A DNA stretch of 64,000 nucleotides from Linnemannia elongata (taxonomy: Eukaryota; Mortierellomycota; Mortierellomycetes; Mortierellales; Mortierellaceae), in the NCBI GenBank assembly GCA_036320915.1, contig JAXBDG010000014.1, positions 186,001 to 250,000 of the forward strand, read 5' to 3'. The notes beneath the pieces are model-generated. The model saw only the letters and a list, made by a program, of their open reading frames with translations. It was not told the DNA's origin and searched no databases. Within the stretch, counting starts at the first letter, position 1, and every line of letters starts with the position of its first letter. Shown piece by piece: positions 10,055 to 18,676 of the stretch. The position numbers and the translations under genes were made by a program.

Positions 10055-11164
10055 TTCTCTGATGTAATGTCCTTGAATGAGTTGTTGGGTATCATGGAGG
10101 ACAGTTGCTAGTGGAGTTTGTTTGCCTCTCTTATTATTGTTTTGTCCTGTCGGTGGCGTCTAACAGGTGATGGGAGGAGCGATGGAAAGTATAGATGATG
10201 AAAGAGAGAAATGTGAAGAAAGGTAGATTAACGAGCGAACGATCTATGAACTTGATTTTTATTTATGTGATCAAACTGACGCCAAGATGTTCAAAGCGCG
10301 TTTGTTCGTGATAGTCTCCTCTAACGTTAATGGCGATGTCAGAGCAAAAAGTAGAAATAAAATACAGGTAAGAGAGAGATCTGGGGGATGAATGTAAGAA
10401 TTAGGTTGAGTATTTCAAAAACTAAATCGAAATCGCAAAAAGTATCATCACTCATGCTGAGCACTTTAGTTGAGCATGTGTACAAAGCAGAGGGAAATGG
10501 CTGCACAGTCGAGGGAGAAGAAAATGAGCCGTTGGATGCCCTGTGGTTAGTGTATGCGTATTGAAATCACCGTCGTAGTCTTCTTTTCCTCCCTTTAATT
10601 CCTCCACGCCCTCCATAACATCGGCACTTTTCTCATCCTCCACACCTTTTCCTCCTCTGTCTTTGTCAAGCTTCGAGTGAAGTGTTTTTTTCAGAGGGAA
10701 TTACATGATACGTAGACGATACCTTTCCCCTGGGAGAGGCGGAAGGGAAGATATTAATTGGAAAACAGAAATGGACAGAAAACATTAATATTGAGTGAGC
10801 TGAAAAAAAGCAATAAACTTAGCAATCAGTATAGCATATAACAGACAGTAGAGCGTAAGTGCCTTCCAACCTAAGTCCCATCGCGAAGTATAATTGGAAA
10901 CCTTGGTTCAGAAGGAGGTTTATTATTTCCTTTGGGTGCTTTTTTCATTGTTAATTTGATAAGCAGGGATAAAGGTATGCAGTTCTGAGAACTGGGAATA
11001 CGGAACATAATGTATAAATGTGAGTGTACGGCACCGGATTGCAAAAAGTATAAACGTTTTTTTCCTAATATGGAAAAGGCACATCGGTCGCTATGGATGA
11101 TGACAAGGCTCTTATCTTCAAGCTACGGCTATACATAACTAAACCCACCGCCTCCCGTCCGAGC
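10055..11164. other. Gene-free stretch
   Basis: No ORF with coding character, no RNA gene and no clear repeat unit is visible. Together with the flanking tracts it extends the repeat-rich compartment. Confidence 0.4.
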
Positions 11165-11500
11165 CGCGTTAACCAGCAAGATCAAGAAACAATACCAATC
11201 AATAACCCAACCGACAATATCAACTGACATCACCAACCGACAACACCAATGGAGAGCGTCAAGGAGAACATCAAAGGTCGAAGGACAACACCAAAGGGCA
11301 ACATCAAGGGTCAACGCGCAATTCAAGGGATGCTAAGCTAAGCTCAAGGGATGGTTGATAAGGATTAAAGCGACGCCAACCCCCCCCCCGATCAAGAGAT
11401 GCTGGGAAAGTTCATAAAATGATGGGAAAGGATCAAGGGACGCTGGAAAAGATTAAGGGACAACATTAATGGGCGGGATGAGGAAGATATCACGCGATGG
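11165..11500. repeat. Degenerate AAGGGACAACATCAA-type tract 2
   Basis: Words such as CAACACCAATGG, GTCAAGGAGAACATCAA, GGGCAACATCAAGGG and GATCAAGAGATGCTGG repeat irregularly, as in tract 1 at the window start. A run of nine C interrupts it at about 11380. No core copy with GATCCTTCGATGT is adjacent. Confidence 0.7.
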
Positions 11501-12297
11501 TTGAACAGTAATAGGCTGAAGTGTTTGGCGCGATTACGAACCTCCTTGATAGTCTTCCGATATGTCAATGTTTCTTGTACCATCATTCTGTTATATGGAT
11601 ATTACAACCCCTGTCCTTCTATCCTAGTCAAATTTTGCATTCTCTTCCACTATCCAACTGTCAAGCTATAAAGAGAGATAGAACCACATTTCGTATAACC
11701 TAGCATGACGTCGGAGACCTTCACACATAATCAACCAACAATTTTCAAGACGTCGACGGCTTCACTCGCTACACTCCACCTCCAACAAGCCTAAACCATG
11801 AACCCCATACAATAGTCACAAGAATCTGTGTTGCATACACACATTCTTTGACTATCTTACCAATTTCGCATCATTTATCCCCTGAGCATAGTAGCTGTTG
11901 TTGCATATCGGCTAGTCAACTGTCATTCATTTTCCTTTATCGTTTTAAATTCCAATCATTGTGTAGATATAATAAAAGCAGAGATATACGGTGAGTGGAC
12001 CCCGTCTCTTTCTCACCTTAAGCTCCTGTCACCTCGTTCGACTTTACAAGTCGGCGGTACTGTACTATAGTCGATGGTCGTTGAATGGAAATAAGCTTTC
12101 AAAGGAGACCATAAATCAACTAATGCATGCACGCCATATTTTTTCCCAACTGAACCCATATTTTTTTAAACCCTATTTCTTGTTTTTTTCCCTCCTTCTG
12201 AATAGATGAGTCCGAGGGAAGGTTCTGACTCTGAAAAGCGCGCCGTAGTATTTCAAGTTGCAACGCTTGGGAGCACTAATTTTATGGTTCTTACTCG

Positions 12298-12507
12298 GAT
12301 CACGGCGCCATAATTTTTCACGCCGGGACGCACGCATTTTTGGGCTGTAGCATGCCCACTTGCAGTTGATCACGGCGCCATAATTTTTTACGTCGTGACG
12401 CACGCATCTTTGGGCTGTAGCATGCTCACTTGCAGTAGATCACGGCGCCGTAGTTTTTACGTCGCGACGCACGCATCTTTGGGCGTTAGCATGCCCACTT
12501 GCAGTTG
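12298..12507. repeat. Three tandem 70-bp repeats upstream of a secreted-protein gene
   Basis: Three head-to-tail units start at 12298, 12368 and 12438, each beginning GATCACGGCGCC and ending near CCCACTTGCAGTT, with a few substitutions between copies. Each unit contains an ACG(T/C)CG-GACGCACGCAT segment. The array ends about 170 bp before the TATA box at 12675, so it may act as an upstream regulatory array. That role is inferred from position only. Confidence 0.85.
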
Positions 12508-12674
12508 ACATGTTGTCTCAGCGTTGCTCTGGTCTTTGCGGCGTTTGTGAGCCATAACTTTCGCAGCCTTGGCACCCATGGTCTCATGTGTACAATGCGC
12601 ACAGAGGCTTATCCCTTCAGGAGATAGATGAAAAACGGGCGTATGAAATCACAAACATTTCCTGCTGCAACCAG

Positions 12675-12681
12675 TATAAAA
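12675..12681 (+). promoter_or_regulatory. TATA box of the 12.8 kb secreted-protein gene
   Basis: TATAAAA lies 74 bases before the ATG at 12755, with a CT/CA-rich leader between, typical of a well-expressed fungal gene. Confidence 0.65.
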
Positions 12682-12754
12682 CCCCCCTTCCTTTCACCTC
12701 TTCACCATCATTCAAACAAGCGAGTTCGATCATTCCCCTCCAGACACCTCCACC

Positions 12755-13036
12755 ATGAAATTCACCACCGTCGCTGCCGTTATTGCTGCCGCTATCCTTT
12801 GATCTGCCGTCGCCGAGGCTGCCCCCAAGGGATACGACAAGAAGTGCACTGACCAGGATATGATTATTCAAGGCGGTGAAAGCATCCAATGCGGCAAGTT
12901 CAAGGTCGAGAACAACTGCGGTTACATGGCAAAAATCTTGCAGCCCTCAGCCAAAACTTGGATTAAAGAGCTCCATGAAGGCCTCCCAACAGCTCCCCGC
13001 ACGCTCGGCTGCTTCACGGCCATCAAGAACAAGTAA
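12755..13036 (+). pseudogene. Small secreted protein gene with TGA in the signal peptide
   Basis: An ATG in good context (CCACC before it) opens MKFTTVAAVIAAAIL, a textbook signal peptide. Codon 16 is TGA, and the frame then continues SAVAEAAPKGYDKK... without further defect to TAA at 13036. Ignoring the stop, the product is a 93-residue precursor with a mature protein of about 70 residues, four cysteines and codon use strongly biased to C-ending codons. Promoter, leader and coding sequence look intact, so inactivation is recent, or the TGA is a sequencing error or is read through. The protein family was not recognised. Confidence 0.7.
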
Positions 13037-13216
13037 ATGGCCTTTCCCGTAGCCTCAAGGGTTTCTCACCATCGCCCAAGAGCAAATCCTTCGTAGTTGA
13101 TACGCCAAAATGAAATCATAAACTTTTTCTATACTACTAAAAGGCTGGGTTTCGTTCTGTGTCAACGAGAAGAAAACGTTGGATACTTAATTTCTCATCA
13201 CGAAGGGGATAATAAC

Positions 13217-13330
13217 GGGCTTGTGGCAGCTAGGTGTTCATAGACACGCTGCTATTGATCCTTCAATGTTGGCTCTTTCTCTCTTCCTTCATTAGAAGTC
13301 ATCGGAAGCGTTGTGAATCAAAGGTAGTAC
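13217..13330. repeat. Dispersed repeat core, copy 2
   Basis: It begins CTTGTGGCAGCTAGGTGTTC, includes TTGATCCTTCAATGTTGGC and ends with CATTAGAAGTCATCGGAAGC. It aligns over about 110 bp with copy 3 at 14.49 kb. It lies just 3' of the 12.8 kb secreted-protein gene and overlaps no coding sequence. Confidence 0.8.
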
Positions 13331-13384
13331 TATAAAACGATGATCAGGGGATATTGCACACAGTAGCGCTATTTTATTGCTTTG

Positions 13385-14095
13385 TCAAAGAAGGGGAGTT
13401 GTGTCAGAGGGGGCTAATTCTTCTCGGGTACTGTTGCTTAATTGTCGTTTTGCGATCCATTGCGCCATTCCACCCCAGCTGTTTGTGCAGTGTAGTCTGG
13501 CATACACATCGAATCCCCTATCGGTTCGAACTGAGAGGCGTGCAGTTCCGATAAAGTGAGGTTGGGCAACACATATTGCCAGCTGATCAATCCATGATGC
13601 AGCAGCACTGCTAGTGTTATCCATGTTTGCTCCAAACCAAATTATGACGGTGGAAGACCCGAACATGCCCGCTTCAAGTGTGCTCGTGTAGATATTGCGG
13701 TAAGGGTCGTCCTCTGCGACTGTGGCTCGCCTGTGATCGACTTCTGTGACGAAGCGAAGAGCACTGAGACACACATTCGCTTCTTTCCGGGCTGCATAGA
13801 GGGACCCGAAGTCGATGAACTGCGGGTAATGGAGTGAGATTGCAGCGAAAGAAGGCACGAGGTGTAGGGTCAATAAGATCGCGCCATTGAGGATCATTAG
13901 CAATCCAAACAGCAAGAGGATAGAAATCTTTGTATCGAAAAGCCATTCGAGAGAGTAAGATAGAATGGTGGCAATAATGGTGCAGAGAATGAGTAGGTTT
14001 GCGAAAACGAAGACTTGGTGAAAGAGAGTTATAATTGAAAAGGTCTTTTCCATGATCTTCTCTTCTTTGGTGATATCCTCCAGGGTGATGATCAT
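13385..14095 (-). CDS. Hypothetical two-helix membrane protein
   Basis: The frame is open from 14302, but the first 69 codons are atypical and begin only about 40 bases after the TATA element at 14342-14351. The ATG at 14095 is therefore preferred, giving 236 residues. After a charged N-terminus, two hydrophobic segments follow (about residues 27-50, containing LLILCTIIATIL, and about 57-88, containing ISILLLFGLLMILNGAILL). A soluble C-terminal region of about 145 residues carries several Cys and Trp. No conserved domain was recognised. It lies between two copies of the dispersed repeat (13217 and 14487), so it may be a recently arisen or transposed gene. Confidence 0.5.
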   Translation of the reverse strand: MIITLEDITKEEKIMEKTFSIITLFHQVFVFANLLILCTIIATILSYSLEWLFDTKISILLLFGLLMILNGAILLTLHLVPSFAAISLHYPQFIDFGSLYAARKEANVCLSALRFVTEVDHRRATVAEDDPYRNIYTSTLEAGMFGSSTVIIWFGANMDNTSSAAASWIDQLAICVAQPHFIGTARLSVRTDRGFDVYARLHCTNSWGGMAQWIAKRQLSNSTREELAPSDTTPLL

Positions 14096-14341
14096 GATGA
14101 TGAACTGCGTTGAGGTGGAGCTTGAACAGATTTCTTTGTGGGAAAGAAGGGATGATAAGTTGGAGAGCTTGTTAAATAAGGAAAAGGTTGAATTTGCGAG
14201 CGAGTGAGAATTTTCCCTCTTCCTTCTGTCGACTTCTGTTCGGATACACCATCCGAGAAAACACTCTTTGGGGTAGCAATGAAAGCCAACGTGAGTCCTC
14301 ATGGCTCGATATTTGTAAGTGCATCTGCTTCACTGTCACGG

Positions 14342-14351
14342 TATATATATT
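14342..14351 (-). promoter_or_regulatory. TATA box of the 13.4 kb gene
   Basis: ATATATATAC on the minus strand, preceded by AAAT. With a normal TSS spacing, transcripts would start near 14310, which favours the downstream ATG at 14095 as the start. Confidence 0.45.
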
Positions 14352-14486
14352 TAGCCTCATTGGTCCGTCGATATCAATCTTGCTTACACAAAGATAACTT
14401 CAAGGGAACTTGAGGAAAATTTCAAGGGTATAGTAACACAGCGCAGATTCGATCCACAAATATGATTGCGCTTTCTTGCCTTCGAG

Positions 14487-14600
14487 AACTGGCTTGTGGC
14501 AGCCAAGCGTTCATAGCGACGTTGTCTTTTGATCCTTCGATGTTGATACTTTCTATCCTCTCTCATTATAATTCGTCGGACGCTCTGTGATTGCAGTCAG
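14487..14600. repeat. Dispersed repeat core, copy 3
   Basis: It contains CTTGTGGCAGCCAAGCGTTC, TTTTGATCCTTCGATGTTG and CTCATTATAATTCGTCGGAC. It lies between the divergently placed 13.4 kb gene promoter and the 3' side of the secreted gene at 14.8 kb. Confidence 0.8.
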
Positions 14601-14790
14601 AAAAGGTCATCGAGGATTAAAGACCATGTTTATGAGAACGATGGGTTTAAATACTATAGAATAGTTGACCTACGTAAGGGATGATGATGACGAGGAGGGC
14701 TATGTGGAGGTGGTGATGACGATGAAGGACGCGTAAGGATCAAGCTGCGCTGACTGAGGTGGACGCGTATATCCGATTGCACTGCTCACA

Positions 14791-15357
14791 TTAGCATGGG
14801 TTGTCTGGGGGCAAACATCTGCCAGTCTTGCGGCAACAAAAATTTTCCAGTCCACTCGAATCTTTGCAATCATTGTCTCCTAGACACGTGCTGCCACCAC
14901 TTGCATAGGCAGTGCAAATAGTACGGCCATCTGCGCCCGTGCCCATAGCTGATGAGCCACAGCATCCAAACTGCTTGGGTGCGGTAAACGGGATACCACA
15001 ATTAACGCCTGGTACAATCGGGACTTTAGGAGGGCGCGTGACACATTTCCCATCAGCCGTATCACAAAAGCCGGGACTAGCACAAGTGTACCCAGCACAT
15101 TGGAGGTTGAATAAGGAAGAACAACCTTGACGACCACTACATGGATCGTTGATGGTCGTGGGCTGTCGGCACATTTTGTTTGGCTTTTGCTTGCAAATGC
15201 CCTGGTATACCATTGAGTCCTTCACATCACAATAGCTGGCGCAAAGTAGGCCTGGAAGGCATTGATCGGTGGATGTACATTCGTCAGAAAGTCCAAGAGT
15301 ACCAGCATTTGCAACAGCAATCACTGTCAGCAGCAGAAGCATTCTTAAATTCGGCAT
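14791..15357 (-). CDS. Secreted disulfide-rich protein
   Basis: The 188-residue protein starts MPNLRMLLLLTVIAVANA, a signal peptide with probable cleavage after ANA at residue 18. The mature chain has 22 cysteines, including two CC pairs (GCCGSS and FCCRKTGRC), and is rich in Gly, Pro, Ser and Asp. Repeating C-x5-C and C-x4-C spacing recalls EGF/EB-module-like or knottin-like extracellular proteins, but no family can be named with confidence. The even cysteine count fits complete disulfide pairing. It is intact, in contrast to the two broken secreted-protein genes nearby. Flanking repeats (14487 and the 16.1-16.6 kb tract) place it in the same accessory compartment. Confidence 0.75.
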   Translation of the reverse strand: MPNLRMLLLLTVIAVANAGTLGLSDECTSTDQCLPGLLCASYCDVKDSMVYQGICKQKPNKMCRQPTTINDPCSGRQGCSSLFNLQCAGYTCASPGFCDTADGKCVTRPPKVPIVPGVNCGIPFTAPKQFGCCGSSAMGTGADGRTICTAYASGGSTCLGDNDCKDSSGLENFCCRKTGRCLPPDNPC

Positions 15358-15399
15358 TATATCACTGCTGACGTGTTACAAGCAAAAAAGAGTCGAAAA

Positions 15400-16089
15400 G
15401 AAAAATGATTAGCTTCACGATTAGCCACAGACAATTATTGAAATGAAAAGAATATCGTACAAGGAGGAATTTTACATGGAGGGCACTTGCAACACAGGTT
15501 ATGGGCGTGTCGAAGATCTGAGAATGTCTTGTGAGTGAGATACCTTGGACTTTAGTTTGATGCGATCTTGTTGTAATGCATAAATAGTTTTGAGGTTAGT
15601 GTGCGATTTTCAAAGCTACGGGAAAAAGTTGCACAGATTTTTTTATGGGGGAGATATACCTTTTAGGATAAGCGGGGGTTCTGGCAGGGGCTTCCTGAGA
15701 TTTGAAGTTTGTCGGGAGACTTGAAGACGTTGGTGGTGGTGGTGATGGATATCAGCGTCCTGGAAAGTGCGATCCTTTTATATCTGTATCGTTCTCTGAA
15801 TGCACAATCGCATTTTGGCATCATTCCTTCGACAAAAGGGGAACTTCGACGTCGTCATTGAAAAGAGGCAGAGAAAAGGTCTCAGCGAAAGGGTGGAAGT
15901 AAATTTAGAGAGGGACAAAGAAAAGATATCGGGGGACGAGACGTCAGGGGGGTGGGGAAAATGTAAGGGGAGGGACTATAAAACGAGGGGAACAAAAAAA
16001 AGATTCGAGACAGATTCAAAAGACCTCATAATGATAACTAGCACATCGGGAAAAGAGGTTAACGGAAAGTGACACTAAATCACTGACAA
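15400..16089. other. Gene-free promoter-side stretch
   Basis: This is the upstream region of the 14.8 kb gene. It contains an ATATAAAAGG element on the minus strand near 15772-15782 and short frames without coding character. No other feature was recognised. Confidence 0.4.
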
Positions 16090-16555
16090 TTCCAATACAT
16101 ATTCTAATGAATATGCCCCAGAAAGATCAAAAGGCATTAAAAAAGGGAGGAGATACTGGATAAAGATCAAGGGAGACTAGAAAAAAAATCCAGAAGATGG
16201 GACAGAGAAACAGTGAGACACCACCGGGGACAAAATCAAGGGATGACAACAAAGGACAGCACAGCCTCAACCGACAACACCAAAAAACTACGCATCTGGT
16301 TCAACATCAAAGGATGAGAAAAATCAAGGGATGAAAAATCAAGGGGTAATAAAAGCAGATGAGAAAAATAAGGGACGAAAAAATCAAGGCATTGGAAAAA
16401 TCAAAGGATCCAAAAGGTCAAGGGTCCGCTGAGAAAGGAGGACGCCGAGAATATCAAGGGACAACACTGGAAGACAGCATCAAGGGGCAACACCCAAAAG
16501 ATCAAGACAACACCAGAGCACAAAAAACAACGCCAAAGGTCATCGCAAGGGATAC
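16090..16555. repeat. Degenerate AAGGGACAACATCAA-type tract 3
   Basis: Repeated words are ATCAAGGGATGA, GGGACAACACTGG, AAATCAAGG and GACAACACCA. The tract runs straight into repeat core copy 4, the reverse order from copy 1, where the core precedes the tract. Confidence 0.75.
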
Positions 16556-16640
16556 CTGGCTTGTGGCCGCCAAGCGTTCATAGTGATATTGCTTTTTGAT
16601 CCTTCGATGTCAGCTCTTCCTATCAAAATGAAGCAGAATT
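16556..16640. repeat. Dispersed repeat core, copy 4
   Basis: It begins CTGGCTTGTGGCCGCCAAGCG and contains TTTTTGATCCTTCGATGTCA. It matches copies 2 and 3 over the first 60-70 bases, then diverges. Confidence 0.8.
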
Positions 16641-17264
16641 CACTAAACGTTGGATTGTTCACTCACTAATAGGGAGCGCGAACTGGGTTTAGGCTGTCAT
16701 GAGATGAGTTAGTTTTGCCCTATAAATGAAATGTTCATGCAATAGTAATTGAATTTAGTAAGGGAGGAACCATTCATGCTGATAATTGGTATTTGGACCT
16801 GTCTGAGCAGGCAATGACTCGATGTTATCATCCGTTGGGTTATGGCTGACCGTCTCTAAGCCCGAACCCGTGTTAGAACGCGACAATTACAGCCTTTTGC
16901 GACGTTTAGTTAAACACGAATCGAACTTCGGATCCTAAATCACACTACAAGGGGGTCGATCTTATAGAGCGGAAAGGCTTTGTGAGGTTCCTGCTAATGT
17001 TAATTTCTAATATTGGAAGAGATATTGCGCGCTTCACCTAAAAGTGCGCACGAAAATAAAATATCTCCGATTAATTTTTTATTCGGAAGGATAAAACATT
17101 TTTTTTTTTCACTGGCACCTCTGACATATATTGAGCTACCATTGTTACTCAGGGGAGAGGTCCTGGCCAGAGTGATAGGACCGCTGTTAAGTCCTCAATT
17201 GGTACGGGGGGGATGGAGGGGTTGTGGTAGCGTAGTAATAGTGGGATCCTAAAATAATACACGA

Positions 17265-17404
17265 CTGCAGGGCGCCAACGAGACTCTTGTCAATTCTGCT
17301 CTTGTGTAAAAGGACCTTGTATTAATAATATTGATGGGGGAAGGGTTAAGTACCTGCAGGGCGCCAACGAGACTCTTGTCAATTCTGCTCTTGTGTAAAA
17401 GGAC
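17265..17404. repeat. Perfect 51-bp direct repeat
   Basis: The 51-bp sequence from CTGCAGGGCGCCAACGAGAC to GTGTAAAAGGAC occurs at 17265-17315 and again, identical, at 17354-17404, 89 bp apart. The 38 bp between contains an ATTAATAATATTGATGGGG segment. GGCGCCAACG resembles part of tRNA-primed retroelement binding sites, but no LTR was identified. Confidence 0.85.
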
Positions 17405-17717
17405 AAGGAGCAGACGAAAGAGCTCGGCGCACTACTAATACTAGTCTGCTAGGAATGACTGCTAATCTAAAGCCTCGCCGCCACTGCCTAGCCACCACAT
17501 CTTTTTGTAACACCATGAACGTACTCAGGATAAAACACATCCACAGAAAACAAAACTATTCTTCTTCGATTAGAGACTTTTTTTTTTATCACCCACGTTT
17601 TTTTGTCTATTCTAACACAACATCGCTTGTTCTTTTTTTCATCAAATTTATTTTCTTTTTCTTCGCTTCATTGTCCTCGTCCTTATTTGTCTCCCTCTCT
17701 TTTTCATCTCACAATTC

Positions 17718-18020
17718 ATGGTCGTATCAGAGGATCTTCGGTGGGGAGCAATTGCTCTCTACGGGATTCAAAACGTATCACTCGAGGATGTATCCACCCT
17801 ACTTGCAGTCTCAACTTCGTCTGTCAGAAAGTGGACCACTATTTTCAACAAAACAGGACGTGTTTCCGATACTCGGTCCCGGTGTCGCCAATCCCGTTGG
17901 CCTTCGGAGGTCCTGGGGTTTGTTCGCGAGTACGTGAAAGAGCATCCTTGTTTCTTGATGGAGGAGTTGCAGGAGACCCTTCAAGAGACTTTTCCTTCTT
18001 TGAAGAATACCGATAATTTA
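17718..18020 (+). pseudogene. Truncated Tc1-like transposase N-terminus
   Basis: The frame encodes about 100 residues typical of the N-terminal helix-turn-helix pair of a Tc1-like transposase: ALYGIQNVSLEDVSTLLAVS, SVRKWTTIFNKTGRVSDTRS, then VREYVKEHPCFLMEELQETL and FPSLKNTD. Homology ends there. The next codons are A/T-rich, with a run of A before the stop, and no DDE catalytic core follows. It differs from the element at 9.1-10.1 kb, which keeps mainly its catalytic half. Confidence 0.7.
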
Positions 18021-18493
18021 TTTTTCAGGGTCACTCAGAATAAATTTTTTTTTAATCCGTTTAAAAAAAAAAAGGACGCGCTTTTTTAACTGACGCGCGC
18101 AATAAATATATTGCAGACGACTTTGATTGAGCGGGGTATTTTTGGCTGTAGAGTAGCCTTGTTGCTACGATCTGTTAAGATTACGCCCAATATTCCATAT
18201 ATGTGTCCCAAAGAACAACGCGCTTCTCTCTCATTTTCTTTTTTTTCTGGGTCGTAGTTTTGAGGATAGTTCAATGTTGGTCATCTACTCGCGCATTCCG
18301 TTGCGTTTGGCTACAAGGCTCGCCTTTGGGATTGAAAAAAACGACTAAGAGGCGCAGGCTCAGAAAAGTCAAGTAAAAAGATCAGGACAGAGGATGTGTT
18401 TGCGGTATCTGAAGAGTGGGTCGAATGCAATGAACGACAAAGGGGCAAATCGAAACCACTTAGTACATCGTTCATAGGCGAAGCAAGAAGTTA

Positions 18494-18676
18494 TCTTTGG
18501 CGGGTTAATCGGTAGTACCAGTAAATGTGAATGTGTTCTTGGTAGCCCCCCTCATAAATATGAAAAAGTTGAGTGCAGGTATCGTTTAGAAGAATAGTAC
18601 TTGGTCCGTAGACCTCACATGCCATGGGCGCGATCGTGGTACGATGAATCATTCCGAATATTTTATTTTGTAGCTG
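18494..18676 (-). other. In-frame 61-codon extension after TAG-CAG-CTA
   Basis: Directly behind the TAG of the F-box gene (18677-18679) the same frame stays open for 61 codons up to TAA. The stop context TAG CAG CTA fits the STOP-CAR-YYA readthrough consensus known from tobamovirus-type signals. The extension would contain MACEVYGPSTILLN and EGGYQEHIHIYWYY and ends RLTRQR. It may instead be a former C-terminus cut off by a nonsense mutation, or chance. Confidence 0.4.

Noticed and set aside
12173..12403. 76-codon minus-strand frame
   Set aside because: It lies in the 70-bp tandem repeats and its repeated peptide is a by-product of the repeat.
16790..16930. Possible tRNA gene (TCGAACTTCGGATCC resembles a B box)
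   Set aside because: No matching A box at the right distance and no cloverleaf could be drawn on either strand.
17265..17404. Direct repeats considered as a CRISPR array
   Set aside because: Only two copies, eukaryotic context, and the 38-bp spacer is not part of a regular array.
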